64,000 bases of DNA from Pachyseris speciosa (taxonomy: Eukaryota > Cnidaria > Anthozoa > Scleractinia > Pachyseridae), in the NCBI GenBank assembly GCA_016490735.1, contig JAEMWC010000381.1, forward strand, positions 149,501 to 213,500. Direction: 5' to 3'. A program made the position numbers and the translations under genes. The notes below the pieces were generated by a model. That model was not told the origin of the DNA. It did no database searches and saw nothing but the letters and a program-made list of their open reading frames with translations. Below are positions 34,857 to 44,884 of this stretch, piece after piece (positions within the stretch are counted from its first letter, which is position 1; each line of letters begins with the position of its first letter).

Positions 34857-35418
34857 GTCTTGTGCCCGTTTTTATACTAGTCGAACTAAACAGACGCACT
34901 ACAAATGTTTGCCCAAGTTCGTCCCAGATGGATTATGTGGCGTTAAATCTCCGCCAAAAATCAAGCTTCATTTTCAACATCCAAGTTTTCATTTTAAACG
35001 TTATGTTTACGATTTAGGTATGAACTTTTAAGAACAAAACTCTTTCTTTGCATTCAACATCATACCATATTGTCATCAATACAAATTCAATGCTGAACAA
35101 GATTCAAGATTAAAGTTTTCTCTTCAACAATCAACTATTCGTTTCAACAATCTAGTCTTCGTTTCAATATTCACTGTCTTCGTTTGAACATTCGAGTTTC
35201 TGATAACGATCAAGCCTTCTCCTCAACATTAAATTCTTCGCTTCAACGTCAAGTGTTTCCTTTCCGCCTTCTCGAAGATGCGCCCGAAATGACGTACACG
35301 TTTTGAATTCAAACTTCAAGTTTTGATTTGAACTTCACGCTTGACTAACTAGGATACTCAAGGTCAGGCATGCGCGCTGGAAGCCTACACAGCGTGCTTT
35401 GTTTTCTTAACATCGAAG

Positions 35419-35586
35419 ATGGCGGCCACCTCGGGGAGACGGGAAATTGTTTTATTTCTCCACAGAACTGTGCTTGAAACTAGTTCTGCTTTAGACAACA
35501 TGTTACATCCATCGCAAATAGATAGTGTAGTATTAAGGCTAGACTGTGTCAAGCGATTTCTTGTAAATAGAAGTCTGAGAAGTTAA
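35419..35586 (+). CDS. Small ORF just inside the outer left TIR, unknown
   Basis: ATG at 35419 (context AAGATGGCGGCC) opens 55 codons: MAATSGRREIVLFLHRTVLE, then DNMLHPSQIDSVVLRLDCVK and a stop. The strong Kozak-like start and protein-like composition suggest the first exon of the element's own gene. I do not recognise the family. Confidence 0.3.
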   Translation: MAATSGRREIVLFLHRTVLETSSALDNMLHPSQIDSVVLRLDCVKRFLVNRSLRS

Positions 35587-35836
35587 TGTGAGAAGTTAAT
35601 ATGTGACCGATAGAAGTGTGAGAAGTGTTGACGAGCCTACGCGACTCCTGCGGTTCGCTGATGGATTGAGTTTTGCCTTTATAGCTTTGCTCTAACCAGA
35701 ATGTCTTTATGGGATTTTCTTTTGTGATATGATATGAGTGGAGGCTCTGTAAGGATTTCTCTTAGTTGTGGTTGATTCTGTATTACCTAGTTTCATACCG
35801 TGAGGTACTGGGTCGAGTGCGGACTTTCGCGGACAA

Positions 35837-36440
35837 TTACAAATAAAACATGGCTTCGGCTACGAAGTGGCACTGGAGTTGTGCCTCCTTTTGTTTTTGA
35901 AACATTAAGCTCGTGATATGTACGCCTTTTCCTTCGCAACAGCGCACGCCGTGTTTGTGTGTGTGTGTGTGTGTTTTTTTTTTGGAATTTGTCCTCGAAA
36001 GTCCGCTTTCGACCCAGTACCTTACGGCATGAAACCAGGCAATGAGGTGCCATTTCCCCAATAGTATTGTCCTGAAGCTGGGCAAAGCCGGGTAATATTG
36101 CGTTACAAAGGGCAGTATTTTCTTACGTGCATTCTTGTTCCTTTGTTCTAGTGACGCTTTTCTGTCAGTGAATTTGATTTCAGAGAGGTGTTTCTCTACA
36201 ACGTTAGCTGGGTATCCTCTATTTTGGAGGCGTCTCTCGAAGTTTTTCATGTTTTCCTCAAAGGTTAATTGTGAGGAATTTGTTCTCAGAAGCCTTAACC
36301 CTTCTCCCTTGATAAAGCCTTTTGTGACGCCTGGTGGGTGACACGAGTAAATTTTCGTGTATTGAAAGTTCTCAGTGGGTTTGTAGTATGTTTGCGAGTG
36401 TAGGTTTTTGTCGAGGGTCGAGAGTAAAATGTCGAGGGTT
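35837..36440 (-). pseudogene. Penelope-like element fragment (post-RT region)
   Basis: The minus strand reads YKPTENFQYTKIYSCHPPG, KGFIKGEGLRLLRTNSSQLT, FEENMKNFERRLQNRGYP, VEKHLSEIKFTDRKASL and ARKKILPFVTQYYPALPSF, then LLGKWHL. This is the stretch after the RT core in cnidarian Penelope-like proteins. The remainder runs into a CA microsatellite. The fragment borders the 36507 inverted repeat. Confidence 0.65.
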
Positions 36441-36506
36441 GAGGGTATTATTAATTTTTTTGTATTTTTATTAGTTTTAATAAAAATAAAATTGACAGAA
36501 ATCCCC

Positions 36507-36894
36507 ACACACGTATAAAAGGGCGGTTCTGGCGCAGCGCGCGCCTCGTTGCTTCGTTCTTCGTTGCGCTTGCGCCAGAGACCGCACTTTTATACGTGTG
36601 TGTAACATCATATCGCAAGAGCAGAAGCCCCAGTCGCGCACATTGAGAACTCTGGTTTTCACATGTGTGACATTTACGGAAGAGTGAGCCGCAGGCAACC
36701 GGTTTAAACCGGTTCATTCACGCCACCAAAATTTTGCGCCAGGTTATATTGTCTTTTAAACAAGAGGGGCTGTAGGGTGCGCCAGGTTATACAGCATATT
36801 GAGCAAAGGGGTTATAGGGTTAAGATGGCAGCAGCACGCATGCGGGAAGAGGACTTGAACGAGTTTTATGCCCCGGCCGCGCAAGCGGGGCCAG
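36507..36894. repeat. Left TIR of the Polinton-like element
   Basis: Pairs with 39884-40264 over its whole length, with small indels. The outer 100 bp form their own hairpin (CACACGTATAAAAGG against CTTTTATACGTGTG). The inner end contains ATG and the first codons of an ORF. Confidence 0.85.
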
Positions 36895-37200
36895 GTTTTG
36901 GAGAGCTAATTCTTAAACTTCCACCAGAGCTTAAAGAGAGGATTCTCAAGGAGATTATCGCCGCATTAAATTCAAGAGCGAAAGACTTTCGGCTGGGACG
37001 ATGTACACGAAGCAATACTTTCTGCCCCCTTTTGCTGGAAACGAAAACGAATTGTCAAGATATTTGTTTGTAGCAAATGCAGAGGGGATTGTAATGGTCT
37101 TTGTGTCTTTTGCTTTGGAACTGACAAACATCATATTGTGCCACCTTGGTTTGACTTTGGAGGCTACGACGAAATTTTTTTAAAACGCAGGCAAAGCAAA
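36825..37200 (+). pseudogene. TIR-initiated ORF with Cys cluster (frame-broken)
   Basis: ATG at 36825 lies inside the left TIR. The protein starts MAAARMREEDLNEFYAPAAQ and continues KLPPELKERILKEIIAALNS. Near 36985 the coding signal seems to pass to another frame, where a Cys-rich stretch (VCSKCRGDCNGLCVFCFG) occurs before a stop near 37197. The Cys cluster suggests metal binding. Function is unknown. The same N-terminus is found at the right end of the element. Confidence 0.45.
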
Positions 37201-37374
37201 ATAGTTGTGTGACATTTTTTCTCAGAAAACCGGAATTAACTTAAATACAAAAACTTTACCCAGACTATTACCGCTTGTCCGTTGGCACAAAGCATAAGCA
37301 TCAGACTTTCAGCCGAACCTTTGCTGTAAAAAAAAGTTTCTTTTAAAAACAAATATTGATCCCACAGTAAAGTA

Positions 37375-37800
37375 TGATGACGTCACGACACAGCTCTGTC
37401 GGCCTATACCCCCAGCAAAGCTGTGTCGTGACGTCATGACACAACTGTGTCGTGACGTCACGACACAGCTGTGTCATGACGTCACGACACAGCTGTGTCG
37501 GCCCACACCTCCAGCAAAGTATGATGACGTCACGAAACAGCTGTGCCGGCCCACACCCCCAGCAAAGTATGATGACGTTATTGCACAACTATGCAGTCCT
37601 ATGCCACCGGTACGCGACACAGCCGTGTTGGTCTATTCCCCCAGCAAAGTGTGATGACGTCACGACACAGCTGTGTCTGCCTATACTCTATAATAATAAT
37701 AATAATAATAATAATACGATAGTATGATGACGTCACGACACAGTTGTGTCTTGACGTCACGACACAGCTGTGTCATGACGTCACGGCACAGCTGTGTCGG
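37375..37800. repeat. Palindromic TGACGTCA / ACACAGCTGTGT array
   Basis: Nine perfect TGACGTCA octamers occur, most followed by CGACACAGCTGTGTCG, with GCCCACACCCCCAGCAAAGTATGA linkers (shown in part: CCCCCAGCAAAGTATGA). An (AAT)n run interrupts the array at 37690-37715. TGACGTCA is the CRE consensus and CAGCTG an E-box. Whether this is regulatory or just a palindromic minisatellite cannot be told here. Confidence 0.85.
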
Positions 37801-38023
37801 TCCTATGCCTCCGACAAAGGCTGTCTTGGTTGTGATTGACCGGTAGTGTCGGGCATTTGAACAAATACATTTTCTTCGTAGAAATGATTGCTTTCTTGGT
37901 AATTCTTTTCTATTTCGTGCAAGACAAACTCGTGTTCCGAATTGTGCAACAATAAATGGAGCGTGTTGTAAACGAAATGTTTGCACAAGGTACGCCCATT
38001 TGAAGAAAGGAGGCACACACAAA

Positions 38024-38386
38024 ATGACAACCCGCCGGCGTTTGCAGGCCGCCGAAATGAAAGAAATAGTCAGCGATTTGCTCGAAATGTTCGACGCGGC
38101 CATTTCCGATCTTCATCTTCTCCACCCAACGTCTGTGGGAGAAGACCAGTTTTCACTCAAAATTAAAACCACTGTCGCACCCTTGGAAAGGCGCGTGGAA
38201 AGTTTTTATCAAGATTGTCTGCTTGAAGAGAAACTTATCGAAGAAGCAGAAAAAGACAAAGAAGCTTTTTCAGACATATTGGACGAACTTTGTTTTCTCA
38301 CATACAAAACGACAAAAGAAATTCCATGGTATCTATCCAACGCCTTAAGGCGTTTGGATACTATTGTCGCTTGGCATGAGCTTTGA
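38024..38386 (+). CDS. Intact small protein of the Polinton-like element, unknown
   Basis: The 120-codon ORF starts MTTRRRLQAAEMKEIVSDLL and ends RRLDTIVAWHEL. A TTG eight codons upstream is open but the ATG at 38024 is the first good start. The sequence is helical and acidic-basic in pattern (LEEKLIEEAEKDKEAFSDIL) with no signal peptide or membrane segment. It is the only undamaged ORF of the element. I do not recognise it. Candidates would be a small virion or core protein, or a regulator. Confidence 0.5.
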   Translation: MTTRRRLQAAEMKEIVSDLLEMFDAAISDLHLLHPTSVGEDQFSLKIKTTVAPLERRVESFYQDCLLEEKLIEEAEKDKEAFSDILDELCFLTYKTTKEIPWYLSNALRRLDTIVAWHEL

Positions 38387-38429
38387 CACCAAGCCCCAAC
38401 TTCTCTCTCGTGTGGATAGCATTGCGGGC

Positions 38430-38867
38430 CCCGCATCGCATCGAGCGCTCGAACCATTTTCCTGTCCGCAGCATGCTTGCACTTTTTCTCGTCCGCACCA
38501 TATTTTTTTTGCCCATTTCCCACAACTGCTGTAATCCACGTCGTGTTACATCGCAATCGCATCCGTTGCGCCTGTTAGGTTTTGAAAGATTTCCCGGATC
38601 TCACTCGTCTCCGGATCGTAGTCGAGCTGTTGGTGGAGGGGGTTGTACGGGCCGGTGTAGTTATGCCCCGGAAGAGTCCAACCTTTTTTCGGTTTCGATG
38701 TCCACACCAGAGCCATAGTAGTTTTGCGCCGTCTTCTTCAGAACATCTAGAAAGCCGTGGTGGTTCGGCACAGCTTTGGAGAGAGCTTTCAAAAACTTCG
38801 GGTCTGTTGCAAATTTCGGAACCAAGACCCCATAAGGAGTGAACCGCGGGTCGACAAAGTCTCCCAA
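38430..38867 (-). pseudogene. Phospholipase-A2-like domain protein, broken
   Basis: On the minus strand an N-terminal part (GDFVDPRFTPYGVLVPKFAT, 38867-38661) is followed in another frame by LPGHNYTGPYNPL (about 38690-38635). This resembles the Ca-binding loop of virus-type PLA2. ATDAIAM then a TAA at 38546-38548 is followed at once by HDVDY (38531-38545), the catalytic His-Asp motif. A helix like ADRKMVRALDAM appears in yet another frame near 38450. At least two frameshifts and a stop separate the parts. Parvovirus-type PLA2 domains act in virion membrane passage. Here the gene is dead. Confidence 0.6.
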
Positions 38868-39142
38868 CCCCGACCCAACAACCCCTTTGCCATATCCCTT
38901 CCACTTAATCCAAGACCCATAGCTCCGCGTGCCGCCCTTGTCTTTGTACTCTTTGTACTGACGTTTGTATTCTTTCGCAAAAGAATATTTTTGTGTTATT
39001 GTTTTGAGGTATAATAAAGCAATCTCGACATACTTTTTATAAAACAGTAGTGGGTTTTCTCGTCTTTTTGCAAAATCATCAAATTAATTCTTTTGATGTT
39101 TTTATGTTTTCTGAAGATTCTGTGAACATTGACACTTTCTTT

Positions 39143-39770
39143 TTACTCATTCCACCCATGAACATTGATTGCAAGATATGGATTTTGTTTTTGAAGTTTG
39201 TCAATTTCTTTCACAGGTGTTGGAAAACTTATTCCATCCCAGTTGATTATATCGACAACATTTTTGTATTTGCTTGGCCTTTGTGGATCTTTGGAGACAG
39301 GAAACAAAGCAGATTTCAAAGCCCATTTCAAACATTCGTTGTCCCTGTTCTTGACATTAGTGATTGCTTTTTTGTGTGCCAGTTTTGGTGGGCAAGGAAC
39401 ATACGTTCCTCCGGCAAAAGGTTCATAATTTGCGACATTCACGTAGCAACGAGATATACCACCAGTCAGACAGCCCATCCTGTACCGTTCGCAGACCATC
39501 CGTTTATTTCACCTTGAATCTGACCAACAAACTGATCAAACTGCTTTGAAATTCGGCTACATAGTTTTCTGGGGTAATAATATTTGTTTCTCCTTTGAAA
39601 TAATGTCTCTGTGTTATCGTTTCCAATTCGTTTTCTTCATTGCGAACTTCGCGCTCAAACATTCAAGCTTCCATTCCAAAATTTACTTTGATGCTTCCAA
39701 ATCTGTCAACTCCTTCTTGAACAGCATCAAAGGCTTCTTCTCTTATAACGTTTGCAGAAAACCCATCAAT
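39143..39770 (-). pseudogene. PolB N-terminal region of a Polinton-like element, broken
   Basis: The longest open part (39499-39143) contains YEPFAGGTYVPCPPKLAHKK, NRDNECLKWALKSALFPV and VDIINWDGISFPTPVKEIDK, ending INVHGWNE and a stop. Upstream, GEINGWSANGTGWAV lies in a second frame, and ITQRHYFKGETNIITPENY with a preceding TGA lies in the frame before. This order matches the region before the protein-primed family-B DNA polymerase in Polintons and related viruses. The polymerase core is missing. Two frameshifts and one stop are visible. Confidence 0.68.
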
Positions 39771-39771
39771 G

Positions 39772-39951
39772 TCACTTTTGTATTTCTTTTCTGGAGAAAC
39801 GTCCATTCTCTAAACGTTGTTCCAATTCTGAAATTTCGTTTCTTGCAAGGACGAAATGATCAAAGACGTGCTCTTCCAAGTCTGGCCCCGCTTGCGCGGC
39901 CGGGGCATAAAACTCGTTCACGACCTCGTCCTGCATGCGTGCTGCTGCCAT
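39772..39951 (-). pseudogene. TIR-initiated ORF at the right end of the Polinton-like element
   Basis: ATG at 39951 inside the right TIR gives MAAARMQDEVVNEFYAPAAQ, the same start as the left-end ORF. It then diverges into LEEHVFDHFVLARNEISELE, a probable coiled coil, and stops at 39772. The PolB relic follows almost directly on the same strand, so this may be its original N-terminus or a small upstream gene. Confidence 0.45.
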
Positions 39952-40264
39952 CTTAACCCTATAACCCATTTGTTCAATAGGCTGTATAACCTGGCGCACC
40001 CTATAACCCCTCTTGTTTAAAAGGCTGTATAACCTGCCGCATAATTTTGGTGGCGTGATTAAACCGGTTTGAACCGGTCTGAACCGGTTGCCTGCGGCTC
40101 ACTCTTCCGTAAATGTCACACATGTGAAAACCAGAGTTCTCAATGTGCGCGACTGGGGCTTCTGCTCTTGCGATATGATGTTACACACACGTATAAAAGG
40201 GCGGTCTCTGGCGCAAGCTCAACGAGGCGCGCGCTGCACCAGAACCGCCCTTTTATACGTGTGT
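39884..40264. repeat. Right TIR of the Polinton-like element
   Basis: Reverse complement of 36507-36894 with scattered changes. The terminal ACGTGTGT is followed by TCCCC, the candidate target duplication. Confidence 0.85.
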
Positions 40265-40579
40265 TCCCCTAATGTTAGTTCGCGTTTTTTTATGTTATTT
40301 TAACATATTTGCCATTGTTTGCCTCAAAAGCACCTAGGCTTATCATGAGGGATCCCCGGATCACAATAATAGAAATGTAGGTTTAAGAATCAGGCTCACA
40401 CGTGTTTCCGTCTCTGCAGCACTATCTCAAATGCATTCTCAGTCCTTTATCACTTGCCCGCGTTCCAGCGAGTAATTCGTAGAGGAAGTTTTTTCAGCTT
40501 TCTCCAGTTAAACCTAAGATGTTATAGATGGAGAAGAAACTAGAATTTAAGATTTGAAGTGACATTCAATCCGCCTGGG

Positions 40580-40920
40580 AACGGGGATTGCCTCTATTCT
40601 TCGTCTGCTACTTTAGAAGAAAACATTTCAAATTTCAAGAAGAGAACACTTGCTGGACAGAGGCTACCCACGCAATCTAATAGCTAAACTCCTATCAGGT
40701 GAAATTCACAGAAAGGGCAACAGCACTTAAACAAAACGACAAAGAAGAAAAGAAAGAGATCTTACCCTTTATAACACAATATCAACCATCAATGTCTAAC
40801 GTAAAAGAAGCTTTACTCAAAAGAATGGCACCTCATACAAAATCAACCGTTACGTCGCCAGATATTCAAACAACCACATCCTTAGAGTATCTGCTCTTTA
40901 GAGCCAAAATATAGAAGGTT
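40580..40920 (+). pseudogene. Penelope-like element fragment
   Basis: With frame breaks, the plus strand shows KRTLAGQRLPTQSNS-like remains, then VKFTERATALKQNDKEEKKE, ILPFITQYQPSMSNVKEALL and LEYLLFRAKI. ILPFVTQYHP and the (S/E)L..(L/I)L.RAK motif are typical of the Penelope segment between RT and GIY-YIG. It lies in the opposite orientation to the 35837-36440 fragment. A further short piece lies at 41440-41560. Confidence 0.6.
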
Positions 40921-42024
40921 TCACTAAAAAGGTTTCACACCGGTACCGGCAGTGATAGTGCGGCCTGTCACCCTTGCGTTTTCACACTTTGACTTCCTCG
41001 ATCATGATCAACATCACTCAAGTGCTTTCTTCCCTTGATTTAGAGGTAAACATTACCTAAAACCTTCCCTTGTTAGATTACTTCTTGATTTTCGAAGTGC
41101 CCTTCAAAAGTTTGTATAAAGGTAGATAAAGAGCGTAACATAGCGTAGCATGAAAACACAAAGCTTGGGGAAATCGCTGCGAGAGTTACCCGCCACTGAT
41201 AGGTGAGGAGCATGTATTCCCCATTTTTCACGATTTGTCCAGTGATAAGAAGATCTATGAATACGAGTACCTCGGTATTACGAAACCCCACCTTAGCGGA
41301 CAAATTTGGGCAGTCCCTTCGGCTAAAGAGCATTTCTGTTGAGTTAAGAGAGGCGGGAAATCTTGCGACCACAAGATACAACAAAATATATTTAAAAAAC
41401 AAGTCAGTTATAAAAAAAATAATAATAAAACAAATGAATAATACCCAGTCGACCCTCGGCATCCTACCCTCGATCCTCGACCGTCGAAAAAAACCTACAC
41501 TCTATGTTTGCAGGTCAAGGATAGATTATTTGTGGAATCTGACACCTATCGTAGAGAAATAAATGATCCTCATCCCTTCCACGTCAAGTCAAACTGGGTA
41601 CCACCAGTCCAACCTTCAGTGGCCCTAGAGACCTAGCTCGAGCTTGCAGTAATCGAATAAGACAACCTATCACGCAACGAACTACGTGCACTGAAACAAT
41701 TATCACGTGATAAGAATATACTTAAGAAAGCTGATAAGGGGACCACAACCTTCGTAATGAACAGAGAGGACAAAATTAATGAGGGTCAAGTCCAACTAAA
41801 CGATAGAAAATAGCTATCGACCCTTAGACCAACCAATGGTTGAAAACACAGCCAAAAATGCCAATTGACCAGATTGCGGACTACTTTCTTCCTCGCTAAT
41901 GCTCTTCGAAGATGTACTAATTTCAGATGAAGAAACTCCGCAAAAATCCGATCTTTCACAGTGTCTTTCCGTGGGCCTGTCGCGGCAGACCAAAACGCTG
42001 TTTACACCAGCAAAGAATGCTGGG
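40921..42024. other. Interior of the outer TIR element, no intact gene
   Basis: Only damaged fragments are seen. The piece at 41440-41560 (CCCTCGATCCTCGACCGTCG then AAACCTACACTC) is an inverted match to 36385-36445 in the left Penelope fragment. Confidence 0.4.
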
Positions 42025-42524
42025 TGGGCTACCAGCGCGCATGCCTGACCTTGAGAATCCGAGTAAGTCAAGCGTGAGGTTCAAATCAAAACTTGAAGTT
42101 TGAATTCAAAACATGCGCGTCATTTCGGACGCATCTTCGCGAAGGCTGAAAGCAAAGACTTGACGTTGAAGCGAAGGATTTAATGTTGAGGGGAAGGCTT
42201 GATCGTTCTCTGAAACTCGAATGTTCAAACGAAGGCTTGAATGTTGAAACGAAGACTAGATTGTTGAAGCGAATAGTTGATTGTTGAAGAGAAAACTTCA
42301 ATCTTGAATCTTGTTTAGCATCTTTGAACATGTATTGATGACAAAATGATATGATGTTCAATTCAGGAAATGAGTTTTGAACTTAAAAGTTCATACCTAA
42401 ATCGTAAACATAACGTTTAAAGTGAAAACTTAAATGTTGAAAATAAAACTTGATTTTTGGCGGAGATTTAACGCCATAGGATTATGCGTCTCTAGTATAA
42501 TCAAAGGGCTCTTGGAGCCAGCTC

Positions 42525-42961
42525 CAGGGGCGTCCAGCGAGCCAAATCAGCCAAAAGCTATAGAAAGGTATTTTTAAGTACATTATGGTGTTTGAAGTAT
42601 GTTTGAAGTGATGTTTTTAATAGCTAGACGGATTTCATCTGTTCGGATTCCCTAACTGAAATTTCAATTGCCCGGAAATGTTAGGGAACAAAATCTTCTT
42701 TTGAGAAAATCATAGCTGAAGTTAACTTTCTAGGGAACCATTTTTCTTTCCGAAAATGCTAGCTGGTGTTTTTGACTGCCAAAAACAGCAATAACGACCT
42801 TTCCGAAAACCTCAGGGGCTATGATTTCCATATTACGAATCTTTTAGGCCACATTTTACTAACGAAACTCCGAATGCACTCTTTAATCGACGCCGAAAGC
42901 CTAAGGTGAACTACCCTCCACCAAACAGATATCTACAGAAACGTGTCGTTGGGTGCCCCTG
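42525..42961. mobile_element. 437-bp MITE, CAGGGGC..TGCCCCTG ends, copy 1
   Basis: The left end CAGGGGCGTCCAGCGAGCC is the imperfect inverse of the right end TCGTTGGGTGCCCCTG. The inside contains GTTAGGGAACAAAATCTTC and CTAGGGAACCATTTTTC. It is the same length as copy 2 and non-coding. Confidence 0.8.
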
Positions 42962-43002
42962 CAGCTCATTAATTGTAATTATGAAGAGTTTGCATGGCGT
43001 AT

Positions 43003-43439
43003 CAGGGGCACCCACCGAGCCAAATCAAGCAAAAGTTGTAGAAAGGCGTTTTTAAGTACCTAATGGTGTTTGAAGTCTGTTTAAAGTGATGTTTACATAA
43101 GCTAGAAGACGTTCATCTGTTCGAATTCCCTAGCTGAAATTTCAATTGCCCGAAAATGTTAGGGAACAAAATCTTCCTTTGAGAAAATCCTAGCTGAAGT
43201 TAACTTCCTAGGGAACCATTTTTCTTTCCGAAAATGCTAGCTGACGTTTTTGACTGTCAAAAACAGCAATTACGACCTTTCCGAAAACCTCAGGGGCTAT
43301 GATTTTCCAATTGCGAATCTTTTAGGCCACGTTTTAGTTAGGAAAATCCGAGTGCACTCTTTAATCGACGCCGAAAACCCAAGGCGAACTACTCTCTATC
43401 GAACAGATATCTACCGAAACTTGTCATTGGGTGCCCCTG
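43003..43439. mobile_element. 437-bp MITE, CAGGGGC..TGCCCCTG ends, copy 2
   Basis: CAGGGGCACCCACCGAGCC to TCATTGGGTGCCCCTG, in the same orientation as copy 1 and only 41 bp from it. The two copies align along their whole length with scattered substitutions. Confidence 0.8.
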
Positions 43440-43889
43440 GCGTATTGAACCTTGTATATTATTATAGAATTCTTTAGAACAACACATGTAGTTTATGTAG
43501 TTTATCTATAAAAAGATAAAGAATAGCGACTTTTTGATAAACGGGTCGCGTTTCGTTATTTGCATATCAAGATGCTGCTAAAAGTATAACGTCGCGGATT
43601 GCTCGCAAATTTACACAAATTTTTACTGAAAATGCATACAATAATATAGCAACGTTTACAAGCATATTCAAAGTTCATCTTTGTGAGAGGTTCAGCCATA
43701 CAATTTACCAGTTTTAGTTTCCATATAAATGCATATCTTTCTCAGAATCAAACAATGCTCCACTTATAACGTCGAAGGTCAGAAATCTTAAATACCAGAG
43801 AGATGTCAAAACAAAAAGAACAATGAACAATTTCTGATTCTTGAATCTTTTTACTTACATTGCTTATAACTCCTCTTTTTCAGCTATAC

Positions 43890-44470
43890 TTTGTATTTGT
43901 CTTTTATAACTACCCAGGTGTGTTTTGGTTTCTGCTCTGTTGCGAGAATTTTTGATGGCATACAATTTACTGTAACGGGGAGGGTAAGCGTGTAAAATAA
44001 CGTCCGGTCGCGGCATCAAAAACAATGGTTTACGGTCGTCCCCCTGGGTGTGAAGATTTCGCATCGTGCTTTGTTTTCTTACAATTTTGTTTTGTTGTTT
44101 TGTAGTTTTTGAACCGTGGTCAGTTCTGATGACCGCTCTAAACAATCAGTTTCGTATCCCTTTTTGTCTTTTCTATGAGCATTTATGTGAAAATTGCTTA
44201 GAAATTTTTCTGGCTTAATACAAGATGTGTTTGTTACTAGCTAGTCTTGTTTACTTTCTCCACCTTCTCCAAGAATCTTTTGACAAACATACGCATCGTA
44301 CTTTGTTTTGATCCGCTTTGAATTCCTTTACGCTTTCATCTGAAAGTTGTGTGGACTGAAGAATGTTTGTCTTTTTTGCAAACGTTTGCCGTATCGAAAA
44401 CTATTCACTTTCCCTACAGCTGCTCAATTTTTTGGACACAAAATTTGCCTAAGGAAATTTGCCGCGTTGA
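43890..44470 (+). repeat. Dispersed repeat, copy A
   Basis: Shared phrases with 55990-56660 (opposite strand) include TTCTCCACCTTCTCC, TCGCATCGTACTTTGTT-like and GCAAACGTTTGC..TCGAAAACT, then GCTGCTCAATT.TTTGGACA. The type of element is not recognised and there is no ORF. Confidence 0.6.
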
Positions 44471-44540
44471 AAATGTTATAAAACGAGAAGCTAGAGTTGC
44501 TCTTGGCTACGCCTCGAGCAACGGCGTCGACAAAACCAGG

Positions 44541-44640
44541 ATCGGATCGGATCGGATCGGATCACGGATCGGATCAGATCGCATCGGATCACGGATCGGA
44601 TCGGATCGGATTGGATCACGGATCAGATCACGGATTGGAA
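44541..44640. repeat. GGATC/GGATCACGGATC tandem repeat
   Basis: About twenty copies of GGATC or GGATCAC lie in tandem. The DRIGS-type ORFs across it are repeat translations. Confidence 0.9.
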
Positions 44641-44760
44641 AAAAGTAATAAACAAAAAGTATATTACAATGAACATTGGAGAAATGCTGACATACTGTGA
44701 CATATTGCTTGACATATTGGAGCTTAGGCCCTACTGAAAGTGATTTAATCCTTCAACTTA

Positions 44761-44770
44761 TGTATATATA

Positions 44771-44824
<54 letters not shown>

Positions 44825-44831
44825 ATATATA

Positions 44832-44880
<49 letters not shown>
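44761..44880. repeat. (TA)n microsatellite
   Basis: About 120 bp of TA dinucleotides with a few TC or TG interruptions. Confidence 0.95.

Positions 44881-44884
<4 letters not shown>

Larger units (their letters stand above)
36507..40264. mobile_element. Decayed Polinton/adintovirus-like TIR element
   Basis: TIRs lie at 36507-36894 and 39884-40264. They run from ACACACGTATAAAAGGGCGG inward through a short internal hairpin, AACCGGTT-type repeats and GGTTATAGGGTTAAGATGGC. TCCCC flanks both ends directly. Inside are relics of a PolB N-terminal region and of a phospholipase-A2-like domain, plus one open small gene. Polintons and adintoviruses share PolB, TIRs and 5-6-bp target duplications but are normally 10-20 kb. 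No capsid, FtsK-type ATPase, protease or integrase is seen, so this is an internally deleted, dead copy. Confidence 0.72.
34039..42509. mobile_element. Large composite TIR element (outer)
   Basis: GCCCTTTTTATACTAGAGACGCAT at the left (shown in part: TATACTAGAGACGCATTATC) is the inverse of the right end ATGCGTCTCTAGTATA...AAGGGC. Inner arms of about 430 bp (about 34930-35375 and 42025-42480) pair through TTTAAACGTTATGTTTACGA, then TTTAGGTATGAACTTTTAAG, and on to GGTCAGGCATGCGCGCTGG. The left arm has extra palindromic GACGCATTATGCGTC copies. The interior holds nested elements and no recognised transposase. Confidence 0.7.

Noticed and set aside
36477..36717. Cys-containing ORFs (MNRFKPVACGSLFRKCHTC) in the TIR, also at 40069-40272
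   Set aside because: Seen at both ends only because the TIRs are inverted copies; the frame has no continuation beyond the TIR and reads outwards through the hairpin. Kept as TIR sequence and not called a gene.
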